A DNA stretch of 64,000 nucleotides from Piromyces finnis (lineage: Eukaryota; Neocallimastigomycota; Neocallimastigomycetes; Neocallimastigales; Neocallimastigaceae). Shown here piece after piece: positions 1-12,595 of this stretch. The stretch spans positions 372,001-436,000 of the forward strand of contig MCFH01000035.1 of assembly GCA_002104945.1 (NCBI GenBank), in the 5' to 3' direction. Below the pieces are notes generated by a model, which made no database searches, was not told where the DNA came from, and worked only from the letters and a program-made list of their open reading frames with translations. Position 1 is the first letter of the stretch. Each line of letters opens with the position of its first letter. Made by a program: the position numbers and the translations under genes.

Positions 1-2553
1 TTTTATAATGGTTAATATAATTATTAATATGAATTTTTTTTTTACATTTAACATTACTAATCCATACCTAGGTCATTATGATATTAATAACTAAATATTA
101 GAAAAAATAGTTTTAATGCATAAAGTATTATTATCTTAATGTTATTAGGCACTAGCTTAAATGCATAAAGTATTATTATCTTAATGTTATTAGGCACTAG
201 CTTAAATGCATAAAGTATTATTATCTTAATGTTATTAGGCACTAGCTTAAATGCATTAAATAATAATTACCATTCATTATATTCATTATATTCATTATGG
301 TCATTATGGTCCTTTTAATATTTTATATTTTTAATCAATACACACTAAACACCACACCTTTCTTCATGCTTAAGGGAAAGATGAAAAAAAGCATTTTTTA
401 TTATTTTTTATTGTAATTAAATTAAAAAATTAATTGAATTAATTGTATTATTACATTTAATATACGTATTAATATAAATATTATATTACATTATATGGCA
501 TTTATTGAAATTTTATATGTCATATTAATAGAATTAATAAATTAATTAATATTAAATCATCTATAGAGAATAAAAAAATTAATATATTTTGGTTCATCTG
601 TAATTTATTATAAAATACACTTTATATATAGAATTGATTTATTTTTTATATATTGGATTATATATACTATGAGAAAATAATGGTGTATAAAGAAAATGTT
701 ACATCCTAACCCATTCATTTTTTTATATTAAAAAAAATAGATTTCCCTTCGTTCTATTGTAAATTAAATTTATATATTGTAATATATTATTACTATATTA
801 TTATATATAGTAACATTCATTTTAATAAAGGGAAATAATCATTAATAATAAATTAAAGTTCATTCATTCAATATATTGTTAAAATAATAATTTATTATAA
901 TATATTTATAATTGTATTGTTATATATTGTTATTATTTATTATAATATATGATATAAATATAATTTATATAATACGAATCCTATATAATTTTATAAATAA
1001 CATTATACTTAATATTTAAAGTTATTAATATAAACTTTTTAATATTATAACACCTATTAATATATAAAATATCTTTTTATATATATATTAAATATAATTC
1101 AATATAAACATTAATATATTAAATTTAAATAATTTAAACTTTTTTTCTCTTATAAAAGCAATCATTTTCTCCTCAAACCTTTCCTTTTTTTTCTTATAAA
1201 AAAAATATAAAAAAAATTTTTTTACTATAAAAAATTTTTTAACAAAAAAATATATTTAAAAAAAAAAACCATTTCCTTTTTTTTTTATTTTTATATAAAA
1301 TTTAGTCATTAATTTATTTTTTTTATTTCTTTTCTTTTTTATATCTCTACTATTTTTTTTATTTTTTTTTACTACTTTTTATTATAAAATCATTCTTTAT
1401 TTTTTTTAAAAAAAAAATTATTTCTAAGTACACATTTTTTTATTTAAAAAATTTCCTTTAAAAATTTTAAAAAGCTATTTAGAAATTCCTTTTTCACCCT
1501 AAAGTAAAAAAGAAATACAAAAATAACTTTAAAAATTTTTATTTAATAATTGTTAATATCTTTAGTATTTTTTAATAATAGAAAATATATATTTCATTAA
1601 AATATATAATATATAAAAAATACAAAAAAAATATACATAATTTATACTATACTGCAAATAACAACCAATACATTTGAAAAAAAAACATTTCAATTACACA
1701 TACATATTATAAAAATACATTAATTATATAAAAATATTTATATATTTTTGATACCTTTTAAGAAATTGCATATATAGAAAACAATTTTTTTTACTTTATA
1801 GTAAAAAAATAATTAGAAAATTACAATTTTTAGAATATAATAGAATATATTTTTAAACTTTTTGTAATTAGTTTTTTTTTTATGTATAATATACAGTTTT
1901 TATTGTAAATTATTTAAATTTATAAATAGATCAACACATACATTCAAAAAATAATTTAAACGATCATAATACATAAATCTTTGTCAATATATTTAATACA
2001 ATAAAAGATTTAGAAAACAATAACTATCTTTATTTACTAATAATAACCACATATTTATTTTTTGGTTTTTTTTAAAAAACATTGATATCACCCAATTTCA
2101 TAATACAACCTAATTGGTGATTAAATACAACAGCCTAATATATATATATAAGAAGTGAAAGTTATTAAAATTTGTTTTTGATACTAAAAATAAATACTTA
2201 ATAATTAAAACTTTTGTGTATATACATAATAATAATTAATATTCTAATGATAAATAATTTTTCAAAATATTTATAAAAATATTCAGAATTTATTTTTCAT
2301 TAAATAATGATAATATATTAAAAGTAAAGTAATATCAACGTAATAAAATGAAAATATAAGCAATTAAAATACAATACATTAATAAGAACAACAATAATAC
2401 ATTATAAAATTAAATACACAAGAACTCTATTAAAATTATATTATATAACGAAAAGCATATCTTATTTCTAGACTTTTTAAAGTATCAATTAATTATTTAT
2501 TTAAATTAAAAGAAATATTAATTTTAAAACATTAAAACGTTACAATAATCCAA
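1..2553. other. AT-rich intergenic region, no gene seen
   Basis: This stretch is almost pure A+T with many poly(A)/poly(T) runs and TATA-like dinucleotide tracts. I see no ORF with family resemblance on either strand. It contains the 3 x 45-bp tandem repeat listed separately and must carry the promoter and 5' leader of the gene starting at 2554, but I cannot point to a specific promoter motif. Confidence 0.7.
116..256. repeat. Tandem repeat, three 45-bp copies
   Basis: Three identical 45-bp units begin at 116, 161 and 206. Each starts ATGCATAAAGTATTATTATC and ends GGCACTAGCTTA. A partial fourth unit (ATGCAT) starts at 251. No difference between the copies is visible, which suggests a recent duplication. 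It is not coding in any obvious frame. Confidence 0.95.
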
Positions 2554-3249
2554 ATGTCAAAGAGTATTTTAAAGAAAAGTATTTCTAAGAGTAATTTAAA
2601 GGTACAGAAACATGTTAGTTTTAATGAAATGGTTTCTGTAGGTTACACTCATCACCCAGATAACTATGATAGATCGGTTATTGAAACCTCCACTCTCACT
2701 AAAAAGGATATTGAAGAGATTTTAAAAATGAGAGAAGAAATGTGTAAGGAAACTCAAAGATTAGTCAAGAAGCAACGTGAAATTGAAATGCAAATCTTGG
2801 CTAGAAGAGAAGAAGAAAGCAAGCGTATTGCTAGCTTTAAGTTGGCTCAGTTACAAAAGCGTATGTCTAAGGAATTAAGATTCCAAATGGAAGTTCAAGG
2901 CTTCCAAAATGTTCTTAATCATCCATGGGCTATGTGTCAACCACCAAACGGTTATTATCCACCAGCTACTACTATTCCAAGTAATCCATCCCTCTATGCT
3001 CAAGCACCAGTTCAAAATAATATGGCATTTTCTCTTCCAATGGTTCAGAAATCTTATCCAGCTTTCAGACAGTCTTCTCCAATTTTACCAAATCAAATGT
3101 TTAATAATCCAAACTTAATGCCAAACCCTCTTCCACAACCAACTCAATCTCTTTATTCCTATCCAGTGAATCCATACCAAAACTATTACTATGGTGAAAT
3201 GATGACTCCAATGGGATACAACATGCTTATCCCAGAGTCTGTAATATAA
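2554..3249 (+). CDS. Small protein with RVxF-like PP1-docking motif and coiled coil; family not recognised
   Basis: Single-exon ORF of 231 residues. The N-terminus is basic and Ser/Lys-rich. It leads into KHVSF at residues 19-23, which fits the [KR]-x-V-x-F docking motif used by regulators of protein phosphatase 1, followed by a THHPDNYDRS segment (32-41). Residues about 48-115 are charged (E/K/R/Q) and should form one long helix or coiled coil. The C-terminal half (about 124-224) is Pro/Asn/Gln/Tyr-rich and probably disordered. There is no signal peptide or membrane segment. Codon use is less A/T-biased than the flanks, which supports real coding. I do not recognise the family; a PP1-binding scaffold role is inferred from the motif only. 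The next gene, a lipase, is convergent. Confidence 0.75.
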   Translation: MSKSILKKSISKSNLKVQKHVSFNEMVSVGYTHHPDNYDRSVIETSTLTKKDIEEILKMREEMCKETQRLVKKQREIEMQILARREEESKRIASFKLAQLQKRMSKELRFQMEVQGFQNVLNHPWAMCQPPNGYYPPATTIPSNPSLYAQAPVQNNMAFSLPMVQKSYPAFRQSSPILPNQMFNNPNLMPNPLPQPTQSLYSYPVNPYQNYYYGEMMTPMGYNMLIPESVI

Positions 3250-4999
3250 ATTATTTCATAAAATATTAAATGAAATTGTAAAATATACCCCACCTATTAT
3301 AGCATTAAAAAAATACCTTGTATATTCTCTAGTATTTATTTAAAAATGGGAATATTACATACATTTAAAATGGGTTTTTTTAAAATGTAAATCTTGGAAA
3401 ACAATTATTTATGTATAAACAAACAATTATTAATTGAAATCAATACATTAAAGTAGTTTTCAACTTAGGAAAGGGGAAAATTTCTAAAAGTCATTTCATA
3501 AAAATCATTTCAAATAGTAAAATTTAATTACAATTATATATCTATACAATTCAACAATAGATGTATATAAATATGTACTTTAGTTCATAAAAAAATATTG
3601 AAACTATTTATTTATAATGGGTAGTAAATAGTTAAAAAAATATTTTAAAAATTTTTTTAAATTTCATTTTTTTTGTTTTATGATATAAAGCTTAATTCTA
3701 TTAAAGTAAAATTTAGATTAATAATAGTAATTATTATTACTAAAATTAATATAGGAGGAATATATAATTTAATAATTTATTTTTTATTGTATATAGTGAT
3801 AAAAATTAAATAGAATTTATTGATATATACAGTCATTATTAAATAGAAAAATTTCATCCACAACATATAGCAAAACAGTAATAATTATTATTATTATTTA
3901 AAATTCAAGTTTTAATTTCAAAATGCATAAATTATTAAAATTCTTTTTTGCATCATCATCTTTTCAACATCAAAATATTACTCATGATGATAGTAATAAG
4001 GGTAGGTAAGCAAAATATATGGCTTATCCTCTACTATAAGAAGAAAAGATAAAACTCAAAAAAGTGTAAAATTTTCTATTATTTAGAAAAATCAATATAA
4101 GAATTGAAAGAAATTACAAAATGCAATGGGATTAATTTTTTTTTTCTAAGATAATCCCATCAAAATTCAAAATTTATTTTTAAAGACAAAATCAACCAAA
4201 ATAATCTATCTTTTTTTTTTTTACAATTACACAATTTTAATATCTATTAATCCAAAAATATTATGGTTATTTTGAATTTAAAATCAAAATTAATTATAAA
4301 TAATATGTATAGATTTTTTTTGAATCCAAAACAATAACAATTAATCTGTATAGTACTTATTATGGCTGGTACCAGAATAAAAGCTAGGTATAGATTAAAA
4401 ACTTTTTTTGGAAAAAAGTTTTTATTGAAAGGAGTCAAATAATTATCGACTACGTAGTAAAGTTATAATTAAACTTTCATTCTTTAAAAAAAAATAGGCA
4501 GTATATATACGGATGGATGGGATGGATGAATGAAATTCCATACAATGCAGTATATAAAGTTCAAAAATAATAATTAAAAAAAAAAAAAAGATCAAAGGAA
4601 GATAATAGCAAAATGAAAAGAATCGTATTTTAAATTATAGCCAAATATCTATGGGAATAATAATTCAAATTGGGAAGAATGCAATAAATTAAAAGAATAA
4701 CACATAGAAGTTATTCAAGATACCAATTAAAATAATTTCTTATTGGTAGGAATTATTTTAAAATTAATTTATTTTAAATTCTTTTTATTTGTAAAAAACA
4801 AAATTTGATTTTGTTTTTTCTTCAGTTCTAATTAAATTTTAGGAAATTTATTTTCCAAAGAAAGATACGAATTCTTTTTTTATGATAGCTTTTTCATAAA
4901 TTATTTATATAATATTTGGAAAAGTGAAATAAAAACGACCAAAAAAAAAAAATTGATCCTGATTTTTTTTATATGAGATGAATAATATGGTAGTTGTTT

Positions 5000-5042
<43 letters not shown>

Positions 5043-5591
5043 ATTAGTTAATAATTAGTATACCCATTTATAGTTTTCAGTAATTATAAATTTAGAATTA
5101 GTAATCTAATTTTTTAAAAACAAAAAAAAACAAAAAAAAAAACAAAAAATATTATTCAAAAGTTAAAAGATAAAAAAAGATAAAAGAATATTGAAAAAAA
5201 TTTTTTTTTTTTTTTTTTTACGAAAATTTTTTTTTTAAAAGTAAGGAAAATTTATTGATTTTTAAAAGTAAAAATTTTCATTTTTTTATAGTGAAAATTT
5301 TTTATTTTTTTTTTTTAAGAAAAAAAAATAGTTTAACTAAATAAATAAAAAATAATCAATAAATTAAAAAAAAAAAGTCTTTACAAATATAGTGTTTTAA
5401 TATTTATTAAAAATTAATATTTTAATTAATTTTGGCTAAAATAGCAAAAGTATTTAGCCTATCACACACGCCGCCTACACACATTTATTTTTTTTTTTTT
5501 TTTCAAGGTATACAAGTTTTTTATTTTCTGTAAAATTTTTCCCTTTTTTTTTTACCAAATAAAATAAAAAAAAAAAAATTTAGTTGGTTTT
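3250..5591. other. Convergent intergenic region, no gene seen
   Basis: The 3' flanks of two convergent genes meet here. The sequence is A+T-rich with long homopolymers, including an A-run of more than 30 bases near 5009-5040. A 63-codon ORF on the minus strand (4247-4438) has no family features and looks like chance. No RNA gene is recognised. Confidence 0.65.
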
Positions 5592-7421
5592 TCAAATTTC
5601 TTCAAAAGGATAAAGTTCACGAATGACACTGTAATAAAAGTCTTGAACGTTAAAACGATCCATACAAAGATGAAGGGTCCAACGATCATTTAAATCAAAA
5701 TGATCAGCATGCACTGTTCCTTTATAATGACCCCATTTCGCACTTTCTACTCCGACTAACCCATCATTCTCTACCTGACCGGTGCGTTTAATAATTTGCT
5801 GAGAAATACACAAGGGATTAAGAAGAGGAATACGACGGGAGGCCCCGTACGATTGATACATCACCTCTGGATCATCCGGCGTTAAAGGATTAAATATATT
5901 GTTGCAAAAGTCAGTCGTTAAAATACGATAGGCTGGCATGTCAAAAGCTGACATTAATTTACATAGCATATGATAATAGGAAGAGGTTTGCATGTCATAA
6001 ATTTCTTCCAACAAACGCATATTATAATTGTTAATGATGGGAGAGGAGGAATAGTTGAAAAGAAGAGAAAGAGCTAAGCTGTTATTCTCTTTTATTTCTT
6101 GAAGAGCATGTTCATCATAGCCACCTTGTTTTGCCTCTGCTGCTGCTGCTGCTGCTTCTGCCTCACCTTCCTTTCCTTTACTAAACGTTTTAAAAAATAA
6201 TTTTGAAAAAGATGGTCGAGGAAGCTGACGTTTTTGTTGTTGTTGTTGTTGTTGCTGTTGTTCCCTCCTATTAAAAATAATAGATGCATTTTTAATGGAT
6301 TTAGCCATAAATGATGGTTGGACCGATGGTATATGTTTAGGATCGCGTATCCATCCAACGCCAAATTTTTTACGACACCAATCCATAAATGGTGATCCAC
6401 GATGAGGTGTAGAAAGTGTCGTCAAGGTTAATACTTTAAAGGACCGTTGTTGTTTTAAATGTGTAATTAAATATCGACAATCAAGTCCACCCTAAATATT
6501 AAAAGGGAAAAAAAAAAAAGATCATTAATGTTATGATAATGATGATGATAACTAGGATTGTCGTCGTCGTCGTCGTCGTCTTATTTATTATTATTAAAAA
6601 TAAGATGAAATTATAATATTTATTCTATTTTATTTTTAAAATAAAAATTCTAAAATTTAAATTGACTTTAAATTACCATAGAATGAGCTATTAAATGTAC
6701 TTGTTGTTTAGGGAAATTTGCTTCAATAAAATTCATTAATTCATGAGCTCTATATTTTACACCGCCAGCTGGTGATACTTTAGGTACAACAACTTTACAA
6801 CCTAGCTGTTCTAAATATTTTTGGATTTTATTCCAATAATGAACTTGTAAAAATGGTATATTTTCCGGACCTAATAAAAATAATTATTATATTAGATTAT
6901 AAATTAATATTTTTTTTAAGTTTTAGCCATATTATAAATATATATATAATGCTATAATATTGCAAATTGATAATAGATAGATAATAATAACACCATACCT
7001 TTTTTATCAAATCCAAATAATCCTTTTTATATAAAAAAAAATTATAAAAAAATAAATATCTTTTTTCTTTTTTATATTTAAATAAACTATACTTTTATAA
7101 TGTAAAAAATTTACCATGACATAGTACTATTGGATATTTTAAGGGTTTTGTAACAGTGGTAATATCTACATTTTCTATTTTTGTTATATTATGGAATGAA
7201 GAGGTAGAAGAAGCTTTATCAAAATGAAGAATTTTTTCATTATTTTGTAATAAATTTTTGGTATATTGAGAAAGTTTTAATTTTTTTTCTTGTTTTTTGG
7301 TATCTTTTATCAAGTGCTCAACACTGACATTTTTTATGGTTGAAAAATTACATTTTAATAGTTTTGGAAATTGTTGATTCAATTTTGAAAAACTATCTAT
7401 ATTTAATACTTCTAAAACCAT
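5592..7421 (-). CDS. Alpha/beta-hydrolase lipase (triacylglycerol lipase type), 4 exons
   Basis: Exons, in transcript order: 7421-7115, 7022-6999 (only 24 nt), 6870-6677 and 6491-5592. All introns are GT...AG, the phases agree, and the protein is 474 aa. Residues 102-103 (HG in VLCHGLFGFD) form the oxyanion-hole motif. AHSMGG carries the presumed nucleophile Ser174, NDGLV the presumed acid Asp418, and ADHFD the presumed His439. This motif set matches triacylglycerol lipases of the family I / Lip2 type, which hydrolyse ester bonds of acylglycerols. Low-complexity inserts interrupt the second half: nine Gln at 253-261 and an Ala/Glu tract at about 285-295. No signal peptide is seen on the 90-residue N-terminal extension, so an intracellular location is inferred. 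Its substrate is not known. The splice model is strongly supported by continuity of the fold motifs. Confidence 0.9.
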
Positions 7422-7544
7422 CTTTTATATATACATATATTTTTTTATTTATTTATTTAAAATATTTTTATTTTATTTTATTTTTTTTTTTTTTTTTTTT
7501 TTGATATTATTATCACAATTTACTCTCTCTCTCTATACTTTTAA

Positions 7545-7575
<31 letters not shown>

Positions 7576-10500
7576 CTTTAATATGTATTGTTATTTTTAT
7601 TGTTACTATAATAGGATATGAATGTATTGTTTGTTGAATGTATTACAAATGTGTAATATTGTTGCTCTAATTATACTAATTTTACTTGTTTTTATTGATT
7701 TGTATAATTATTTTTTTTTCTTTATTATTAATGAGTAATTAATGATTTTCTCTTTTTTAATATTTATATTTTATACAAATTTATTATTATTATATATTAT
7801 ATTTGCTTTCTTGCTTTACTATTAAAATATTAATGACTTAAATTATCTAAAATTTATATTCCTAAAAAAAAAAAAAATGAATTTCAAAAGTTGTACTATT
7901 GTACTATCCTATTTATAAATAAAACATGTAATATATAAAATATTAAATAAACTACTCCTATAAGGGTTTACGTTATGAAAATAATTACATTACTAAATAT
8001 ATGATAATATATTAAATTATTTGTTTATACTGCTTTTTTTTTTCACAATTTCATTAACTTTTTATATAAATAAATATTACTCTTTGATACAATTAAAAAG
8101 AACAAAAAATAATTTAGAAAATATAAATTAAATTAATTATGACTTTATTTTTTTTTTTTTTTGCTTTTTATTACTCTATGAATGCGTTAGTTGGTTGTTA
8201 TCATTATAAAACTTTTTTATTATTATTATTTCTTTTGTACATAAAAAATGAATTTATATTTTTGGATGGTTTGAAGTCTTCATTTAATTAATATTATTTT
8301 TTAAAAAGATAACAAAACGTTTTGTATTTTCTTTTTTATTATCATTAAAAAAAAAAGTTTAAAAAGGAGAAATTTGAATTATTTATTTAATTTATTTTAT
8401 ATACGTAGAATAGAATGTATTTCAATGACAATGATATATTACGTGTTTATTGTTGATATATTCAATAATTAATTGTTAATTACAAAAGTGCCAACGTACA
8501 AAAAAATAAAGAAATATTTAAATTTTGGTATGTATAAAATTAAAATTAATTCATATATTAATATTTAAATTTAATTCTATTTAATAGAATTATATATTGT
8601 AATAATTATATTCATAATATATTATTTATATTTATGAATAAAATAATACAAAATTGAATGATCTATATATAGAATGGTATAGTAATATTATGTAATATAT
8701 GTAAAATAACGTATACATTAATTTAATGAACTATACGATAAAAAAAAAACTTTTTTTTATTGACTTAATGCTCTATACCCTGTTTGTATACTGTTGTTGT
8801 TTCTGTTTCAGTTTAAAAATACTTTATGGTAATAAAGGATTAGAACAACAAATATATATATAAATATTTATTGTATTTTTAAATCGTACTATTATTTGCA
8901 ATGACAATAAAGTAAGATATAAATTTAATGATCAAATCTTTTATTATTTATAGTTTAAATAATTAAAAAAAAAAAATAAACAACTAAACTTTTACATTTA
9001 ATTAAAATAAACTCTTTAAAAAATTAAAAATAATAAAATTAAAATTAAGAAAAAAGAAAAAAAAAACCTCATATGATAAACCTTTTTATAATAAATAGGA
9101 ATTAAATATAAAAAGTTAAGTATTATAAAGTTAAATATTATAATAAGAAATTACCTTTTTTCTTCTAAAAAATTAATCCGCTGACTTTTTATATTAAAAT
9201 ACAAATTAAACATTTTTTTAATATTTTTTTAATATTTATCCACCAAAAAATTAAATTAAAAAAAAAAAGGAAAAGTATAAACAATTTTAATTAATTTAAA
9301 ATAATAATAATAATAATAATAAAACTTATAAATAATAATAATAATAATAAATATGAAATATGAAATAAAATAAATATATAATACTTATTATATATTTATT
9401 ATATATTTTTTAAAATGTATAAACTTTACTACTCTTAAACTCTTTTAAAAATATCATTTATTTTTTTTTTAGTTTTCTAAAAATCCAAGTATTTTATAAA
9501 TTTATTCACAAACTAACTTTCAATACATTTGTTTTATTTTATAAATTTATTAATAGATTTACATAAAGGATATCACTATGAATTTATAAAGAAAACTAAA
9601 TGCATTTAAAAAAAGGTTGTTGCTTGCGAAAAAATTTTGAAATTATAATTATTCATATGATATCGTAAATTTTTATAGTTACTTAAAATTATTATAAAAG
9701 TTTTTACTTTATAAAAAAAAAAAAAAAGATTGATAAATCTTTTTTGTTTTTGAAGAGTTTTTTAAAAGTATATTTTGTGTATCTAATTTTGTATTTGACT
9801 TAATTTCTATTTTTCTTAATAGCAACATAAAATATATAAATTAATAGACAGATACTATTATTTTATTTCTTTAATAAAATATTTTTATTTACAATTTACC
9901 ATTTCTTTTATTACTTTTTTATATTGTATTTGATAAATATGTATATGTATAAATAATTTTTCTTGAATAAAAATTAAATTTGTATGGACTTTAAATTTCA
10001 TTTTAATTTTAAAATTCAATACATATGAAAGTAAAAACTATATATGTTATTTAATAATTTATATTCTCAAATCAGTTAAATATATATATATATAATCTAA
10101 CGTTTTCATTCGAGAAAGAAACAAAACGGAAAATTTTAAATTTATATTTAGTAAATAAAATAATATTTCTAATGATGTTGAATATCTATTTCTTTTGAGA
10201 ATATTAAGGAAATTCTTCAAGTTTATTGTTCATTAACTCAAGGAACAATATATACTTATTTATTCAAGTTAAAAATTTTATTTAGCCAAAATAACCTAAT
10301 TCATTTATTTTTTGTTATGCGATATATATAATTTATGAAATATTAAAAATAACATAACAACTAATATATACTAATAAGGAACTTTATTGAGTTATATTAA
10401 TTCTTTATATTCCAAATATAAATAGAAACATAAAATTATAACTTTAAAATTATATACTATGCATTCTATTATTTTAATTTATCAACAATACATTGAGTTT

Positions 10501-11819
10501 TAAAATAAAAAAGATATATTTTACCTATCTAAAAGACTAATTATTTAATGATAATGATTGGATGGATAACTTTTTTATATATAGTTTTTAAGAAATATAT
10601 ATGGAAATATTGGAATAAAGTAAAATACTTTGTGAGAAAAAATAAAGATCTATAATACTTTTTTAGCATTATATAATAAATAATAACATATCACTATATT
10701 GTTCTATTAAATAGAAATAATAATCCCACTCAATTATACATGTTATTATTTAAAATAATAAAAATATCTCAAATAATTTATTATCTACTCATTTTTACTT
10801 AAACTATAACACTTTTTTTTTTGTTACATAATAAATTAAATTTCTATTAAATATCATTTTCATAATATAAAACTAAAAAAAATATAAGGTACATTATATT
10901 ATGAAAGAATATAATTGACTATTTTTTACTATCTTTTTTGTTTTTAATGTTTAAATAAAAAAAAAAACTTTCAGTATTTTTTCATTTTGAAATATTATTT
11001 AAGATTTTTATAATAATTTAAAATTGATATGTCTCATGTGTAAAGGGTTAGAGAATTATAATGAAATTTCTCAAAAACTGTCATTTTATTTTCTACAATA
11101 TTTTACTCAAACAAAATAAAAAATGTTAACTAAAAAAATAAAAGAATGTTATTATTATAAATAAATACATTTTCATTTTTATTTTAAACAAAAGAAATTG
11201 AAAATTGTATTTCATTAATATTAACTTGTTATTGTTATATATAAATTTCAATAATATTTAATGTAACACTTTATAAATATCTTATTAAAATATATATATT
11301 TTTTTTGTATTAATTGATATTTTAAAATAATAACAACATACTAAATAAAAATAGTTAATTGTGCAATAAAAATTCTCTAAAGTTTTAAGAATATATGTAA
11401 TGAAAGACTTTAAATAAATTAATTCATTAAAAAAAAAAAGTTATAATTAAGTATGAATTAGTATTACTAAAATTATATATAAATAAAATTTTAATAATAC
11501 TAATGCATACTTATTTTTAATTTTTAATAGACTTTATAATATTATAATTTCTTTTATTCATTATACCACATAGATTTACATTAAAAAATTATTGTACATT
11601 ATTGTATGAATGTAAATAACACATAATATATATGTATATATAAAAATATATTATGAACCAATCATAAATAAAGATTTCAAATATCAGCGAATCATATTCC
11701 TTAATTTTCCAAAAAACTCTATCTATTATTGGTAATATTAACAAAACCTAACAAAAGGAAATTTTTGAAGTTTTGTAGTTAGATTCCCTCTTTTTTTTTT
11801 ATAAGTCTGTTTTTTAGTC
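7422..11819. other. Long divergent intergenic region, no gene seen
   Basis: This is the head-to-head gap of about 4.4 kb between the lipase and RPL12. It is nearly all A/T, with poly(T) near 7480-7500, poly(A) runs, and a short AAT array near 9300-9350. I found no ORF, tRNA or snRNA signal. The promoters of both genes must lie here. A T-rich tract just upstream of 11820 is the only visible promoter-proximal feature. Confidence 0.6.
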
Positions 11820-12595
11820 ATGCCACCAAAGAACGATCCAAGTGAAATTAAATACGGTATTGTTCGATGATTAGCATATTATGTTTTTTATTAATGTTTA
11901 AAAATATTTTTTCCTTATTGTTAATAATGAATGAATATAAAAAATGATGAATGAGTGTTAAATATTAATATTTATATATTTTTGTTAATAAATAAAATTG
12001 TTTTGATATATAGTTGTTCTCAGAACTACTGGTGGTGAAGTTGCTGGTGGTTCTACCCTTGCTCCAAAGATCGGTCCACTCGGTCTTGTAAATATCGAAA
12101 AATTAATATAAATGATGAATGGATTATAATATAATTAAAATAGATTAAAAATTGAAGAACATATTTATTAATATACAAAATATAATATATATAATTAATG
12201 GTAAATAGAACCCAAAGAAGGTTGGTGATGATATTGCCAAGGCTACTCAAGCTTACAAGGGTCTCCGTCTTACCGTTAGACTTGTTATCCAAAACAGACA
12301 AGCTAAGGTTGAAATTGTTCCAAGTGCCTCCACTTTAATTATCAAGGCTCTTAAGGAACCAGTCAGAGACCGTAAGAAGGAAAAGAACATCAAGCACGAT
12401 GGTAACCTTACTCTTGATGAAGTTATTGAAATCGCTCGTACCATGCGTGAAAAGTCTTACGCTAAGGATCTTGCTGGTGTTGTCCGTGAAATCCTTGGTA
12501 CCTGTTTCTCCATCGGTTGTACCGTTGAAGGTCAATCTCCAGTCGATGTCACTGAACAAATCAAGAACGGTGAAATTGATATCCCAAGCGAGTAA
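11820..12595 (+). CDS. RPL12: 60S ribosomal protein L12 (uL11), 3 exons
   Basis: Exons 11820-11856, 12014-12087 and 12209-12595 join in phase to 165 aa, the usual length of eukaryotic uL11. The start [12 protein letters not shown], the TTGGEVAG and [10 protein letters not shown] segments, and the C-terminal IGCTVEG segment are typical of the family. uL11 binds the GTPase-associated centre of 28S rRNA at the base of the stalk and helps factor-dependent translation. The introns (157 and 121 nt) are AT-rich GT...AG. Codon use is strongly biased to AAG, GGT, GTT and C-ending codons, unlike most genes here, consistent with high expression. An ATGATGA-like C-box occurs in both introns, but no D-box follows, so no intronic snoRNA is called. 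Confidence 0.98.

Noticed and set aside
4247-4438. 63-codon minus-strand ORF
   Set aside because: Phe/Ile/Lys/Asn-rich chance frame in A/T-rich DNA with no motif and no neighbouring exon that joins to it.
11857-12208. Intronic C/D snoRNA in RPL12
   Set aside because: ATGATGA-like C-boxes occur in both introns, but no CTGA D-box or terminal stem follows.
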